A DNA stretch of 10,192 nucleotides from positions 1 through 10,192 of the forward strand of contig JAJZUR010000053.1 of assembly GCA_021848375.1 (NCBI GenBank), written 5' to 3'. A program made the position numbers and the translations under genes. Of the stretch, positions 7,117 through 10,192 are shown piece after piece (the first letter of the stretch is position 1; each line of letters begins with the position of its first letter). The DNA comes from Pseudomonadota bacterium (GTDB lineage Bacteria > Pseudomonadota > Gammaproteobacteria > UBA6186 > Azoamicaceae). The notes under the pieces are model-generated. The model did not search any database. It was given only the letters and a program-made list of their open reading frames with translations, and had not been told where the DNA came from.

Positions 7117-7887
7117 ATGGGGTTTCCCTTGAATAAATGTCGCATCCTTTGCATTTTAGTGGCCGCCTTATGTGTGGGCGCTTGTCAGAATAACAAAGAT
7201 GTCTACAAGGGCATGTCTGCTGCCGAAATTTATGCACAGGCAGAAAAAAATGTCGAAAAAGAAAAGTTTTCTCAAGCCGCAAAAGATTTTGAAGCCTTAG
7301 AATCACGCTATCCTTACAGTGAATACTCTGATAGAGCCCAGCTCGGTCTTATTAATGCCTATGCCAAACAAAACGAACCTGCGTTGGCCATCTCAGCAGC
7401 CGATCGCTTTATTCGCATGCACCCGCATCACCCACAAGTGGATTATGCATATTATCTCAAAGGCATGGTCAATTTTAATGAAAACTATGGGTTTGCATTC
7501 CGTTATCTGCCGCTCGATAAAAGCGCACGGGATCCTTCTACCGCACAACAATCTTTTGATACCTTTAAAGAATTGATCGAGCGATTTCCAAACAGCAAAT
7601 ATGCGCCTGAAGTTAGACAACGTATGATCTTCTTGCGTAATCAATTAGCAAATCATGAATTACAAGTCGCACAATATTACATTAAGCGAGGCGCTTATTT
7701 ATCTGCCGCCAATCGCGCAAATTATGTGATTCGCCATTTTGAACAAACACCGGCGATCCCGCATGCGCTTGCGATTTTAGTGACTTCTTATCGCCATTTA
7801 GGGATGAAAAAATTAGAAGCTGACGCCATGGAAACACTTCAAAAGAATTTTCCGGATAGCGAAGGATTAAAAGAATTAAAAGAGTAA
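7117..7887 (+). CDS. bamD: Outer membrane assembly lipoprotein BamD
   Basis: BamD is the essential lipoprotein of the BAM complex that folds beta-barrel proteins into the outer membrane. It sits on the periplasmic face and binds BamA. A lipoprotein signal ends in the lipobox VGAC (Cys23 counted from ATG 7117). The mature part is a chain of TPR helix pairs, with YAQAEKNVEKEKFSQAAKDF near the start, a second pair around YSDRAQLGLINAYAKQ, then SARDPSTAQQSFDTFKEL and the family pattern ERFPNSKYAPEVRQRM. The length of 256 is close to E. coli's 245. The start is uncertain. ATG 7117 has GGGT only 2 bases upstream. TTG 7129 would give the more typical signal MNKCRILCILVAALCVGAC, with GGGG 6 bases upstream. 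bamD is divergent from rluD and convergent with putA, with a 23-base gap and no hairpin I can see. Confidence 0.95.
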   Translation: MGFPLNKCRILCILVAALCVGACQNNKDVYKGMSAAEIYAQAEKNVEKEKFSQAAKDFEALESRYPYSEYSDRAQLGLINAYAKQNEPALAISAADRFIRMHPHHPQVDYAYYLKGMVNFNENYGFAFRYLPLDKSARDPSTAQQSFDTFKELIERFPNSKYAPEVRQRMIFLRNQLANHELQVAQYYIKRGAYLSAANRANYVIRHFEQTPAIPHALAILVTSYRHLGMKKLEADAMETLQKNFPDSEGLKELKE

Positions 7888-7910
7888 GCGAAGCACGAGT
7901 GAGGCGGTTT

Positions 7911-10133
7911 CTATTCTTTTAAAGACATCAACGTTACGTTACCACCCGCGGCTGTCGTATTCACACTGATACTACGCTCAAGACATAACCTTGGCAACAT
8001 GTGCGGACCGCCCGCTTTTGGACCTGTACCCGATAATCCCTCACCGCCAAACGGCTGTACGCCCACCACTGCACCGATCATATTTCGATTAACATAAACA
8101 TTGCCAACCCGTACCCGCTGCTGAATATAGGCAACTGTTTCATCAATGCGGCTGTGGATCCCTAAGGTTAACCCATAACCTGTACTGTTTACTTGATGAA
8201 TCACGTTATCTAATTCATCCGATGGATAAGCGATAACATGCAAAATAGGACCAAATACTTCTTCGGTTAAACGACTGATGTGATCAATTTGATACACGCG
8301 CGGTGCAAAGAAAACGCCGCGTGGAAGTATTGGACACGGATTTGGCAAAGTACATTCATAAATTAATTTTGCCTCCCTCTCCATTCTTTGACCATGTTGC
8401 AACAAGGTGTCTTTCGCAGCAGCATCAATGACAGGGCCAATATCGGTTGCAAGATCTAAGGGATCCCCCAGGGTAAGTTCTGCCATTGCGCCCTTTAACA
8501 TCGCTAAAAATTTCGGCAAGATTTCTGCTTGAATAAACAAAACGCGCAGCGCAGAACATCGCTGCCCAGCGCTATTAAACGCCGATATAATCACATCATT
8601 CACGACTTGTTCAAGCAAAGCGGAAGAATCAGCAATCATGGCATTTTGCCCACCCGTTTCCGCAATAAACGGAATGATGGATCCAAGACGTGCCGCTAAC
8701 TGTTGATTGATCAAGCGTGCGGTGCCAGTTGAACCGGTAAACATCACGCCTTGAATGCGTTCATCGCTCAAGAGATGTTCGCTGACAGCGCTTCCGCTGC
8801 CAATGAAGAGCTGCGCCACATCTTTCGGGATCCCAGCCAAATGCAATATTTCTATCGCTTTCGCTGCAATCAATGGCGTTTGACTGGCCGGTTTTGCAAT
8901 CACCGCATTACCAGCAGCGAGAGCCCCCAGAATTTGCCCAAGATAAATGGCTAAAGGGAAATTCCATGGACTAATACAAATAAATAAACCGCGCCCTTTT
9001 AATTCTAACTGATTGAGCTCCCCTGTTGGGCCGTGCAATTTTTTGGTTTTGAGATCTTTTTGAGATCGATAGGCATAATACCCACAAAAATCGATCGCTT
9101 CTCGTATCTCAGAAACGGCATCTGGGATTGTCTTGCCCGCTTCACGACATAACAGAGCGATAAACGTCGCTTTCTGTTCTTCCAATAAAATAGCCACTCG
9201 CTGCAAATATTCAGCGCGCGCGGCTACGGGAACTGTAGCCCACTGTCCTGCTACGGCATGGCCTTTGGCTACGAGATTTTCAATATCTGCGTTAGACGTT
9301 GGAAGCGGAGTTTTATCTAATAATGTCGGGAGTAAGCCGTTAATTTCTTTTAATAAGGGTAGTGTTTCGGCATCATCGCTAAAATCAATACCGCGTGAAT
9401 TTAAACGATCAGGACTATATAAATTGCATGGTAATGGGATCTTAGGATGGTGTTTTTCCGCTAAACTTTCGAATTTTACCACTGGATCAAGGATGAGTTC
9501 ATCAACAGAGTTTTGATCGTGCGCGATCCGGTTCACAAACGAACTATTCGCCCCATTTTCCAATAAGCGTCGTACTAAATAAGCAAGTAAATGTTCATAT
9601 CCGCCGACCGGGGCATAGACTCTGCAGTGAATATTCAACGTCGGATTGCTGAGTAACGAATCATAAAGCGTATCGCCCATACCATGTAAGCATTGAAATT
9701 CAAAATCACGATAATCTCCGCACATTTCTAAAACCGCGGCCAACGTATAAGCATTGTGCGTCGCAAATTGCGGATAAACATGTTCTTTGGCCGCCAATAA
9801 CTTTTTAGCGCATGCAAGATAGGAAACATCGGTTGCAATTTTTCTGGTAAAAACGGGATATCCATTTAAACCCCGTTCTTGTGCCCATTTGATTTCTGAA
9901 TCCCAGTAAGCGCCTTTGACTAAGCGAATCATTAACCGTCGATTATATTTTTTGGCAAGTTCTATTAACCAATCTAACACAAAACTGGCACGCTTTTGAT
10001 AGGCTTGCACAGCAAGACCTAAACCTTGCCACCCCGCTAATTCTGGTTCTTGAACTAATTTTTCTATTAATACTTGAGAGTACCGAGTTCTCGCCCTATT
10101 TAAGTGCCAACCGTTTGAGATAACAAACAACAC
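7911..10133 (-). pseudogene. putA: putA, 5'-truncated; P5C dehydrogenase half intact
   Basis: Remnant of bifunctional PutA, which oxidises proline to pyrroline-5-carboxylate and then to glutamate. The frame is open for 740 codons from GTG 10133, but PutA-like sequence begins only near residue 15-18 (about 10085). The remaining proline dehydrogenase part has VQAYQKR (42-48), RLVKGAYWDSEIK (70-82), FATHNAYT and the proline-binding arginines in YLVRRLLENGANSSFVNR. The N-terminal region and the first half of the barrel, including the usual KLSALHPRY and DAEEADR segments, are missing, so this activity should be lost. The aldehyde dehydrogenase domain (about 280-725) looks complete: SPWNFP (Asn391), FTGSTG, AETGGQ (Glu492), nucleophile Cys526 in SAGQRCS, EEVFGP and GGEGLSGTG. 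GTG 10133 overlaps the preceding gene and has no well-placed ribosome site. An internal start, or no expression, is possible. Known full-length enzymes exceed 1,000 residues. Confidence 0.85.
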
Positions 10134-10192
10134 TTTTTGTATTTTTTTCCACTTCCGCAGTCACATAATTCGTTGCGACCCTTTTTAGGATA
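10100..10192 (-). CDS. C-terminus of a SEC-C motif protein, 5' part beyond window
   Basis: The last 30 codons of a minus-strand gene entering from the right edge, with TAA at 10100-10102. It reads GRNELCDCGSGKKYKKCC near its end, a SEC-C zinc-binding motif of the form C-x-C-x8-C-C, followed by LLSQTVGT and the stop. SecA normally ends C-x-C-x8-C-H, so CC at the end points away from SecA to one of the other families that carry this tail (for example YecA/UPF0149-like proteins). The family cannot be fixed from the tail alone. It overlaps the open frame of truncated putA in another phase. Its final residues may have been altered by the same rearrangement that removed the putA 5' end. Confidence 0.75.
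   Translation of the reverse strand, partial: YPKKGRNELCDCGSGKKYKKCCLLSQTVGT

Noticed and set aside
7888..7910. Bidirectional terminator between convergent bamD and putA.
   Set aside because: The 23-base gap and the flanking codons show no GC-rich stem followed by a T run on either strand.
10100..10192. SEC-C tail as the end of secA.
   Set aside because: SecA usually ends C-x-C-x8-C-H with a short basic tail, while this has C-C and a different tail. It is not excluded, but unsupported.

Overview
The window looks like chromosomal DNA of a moderately AT-rich gammaproteobacterium. Two gene neighbourhoods typical of that class are visible: pheT-ihfA followed by a proL-type tRNA-Pro(GGG), and rluD divergent from bamD. 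The protein sequences, especially the MFS transporter N-terminus, remind me of Legionellales (Legionella/Coxiella relatives). That placement is an impression, because no marker in the window settles it.

Layout, left to right. (1) 1-1228, minus: an MFS transporter whose C-terminus is cut by the window edge. (2) 1288-1364, minus: tRNA-Pro(GGG) with its own extended -10 promoter. (3) 1400-3761, minus: pheT and ihfA in tight succession; pheT encodes a PheRS beta chain with no EMAP-like tRNA-binding (B2) domain. (4) 3864-5970, minus: two separate periplasmic substrate-binding proteins of the TrpX/ABC_sub_bind family, with no permease or ATPase gene beside them. (5) 6028-6984, minus: rluD, and 7117-7887, plus: bamD, divergent as in E. 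coli. (6) 7911-about 10090, minus: a putA gene lacking its 5' part; the P5C dehydrogenase half is intact but about half of the proline dehydrogenase barrel and everything before it are gone. (7) 10100-10192, minus: the last 30 codons of another gene, ending in a SEC-C zinc motif, abutting the broken putA.

Most genes are core functions: Phe-tRNA charging, nucleoid architecture, tRNA, rRNA pseudouridylation and outer-membrane assembly. The order shows rearrangement. pheS is not upstream of pheT, pgeF is not downstream of rluD, and the two binding-protein genes sit between these ancestral blocks. putA has been joined to foreign 3' coding sequence. No CRISPR array, insertion sequence, phage gene or unfamiliar multigene system is visible. 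The most notable points are the B2-less PheT split from pheS, the decayed putA with its sharp junction, and the pair of orphan binding proteins. No stretch over 300 bases lacks a gene; the largest gap is about 130 bases.
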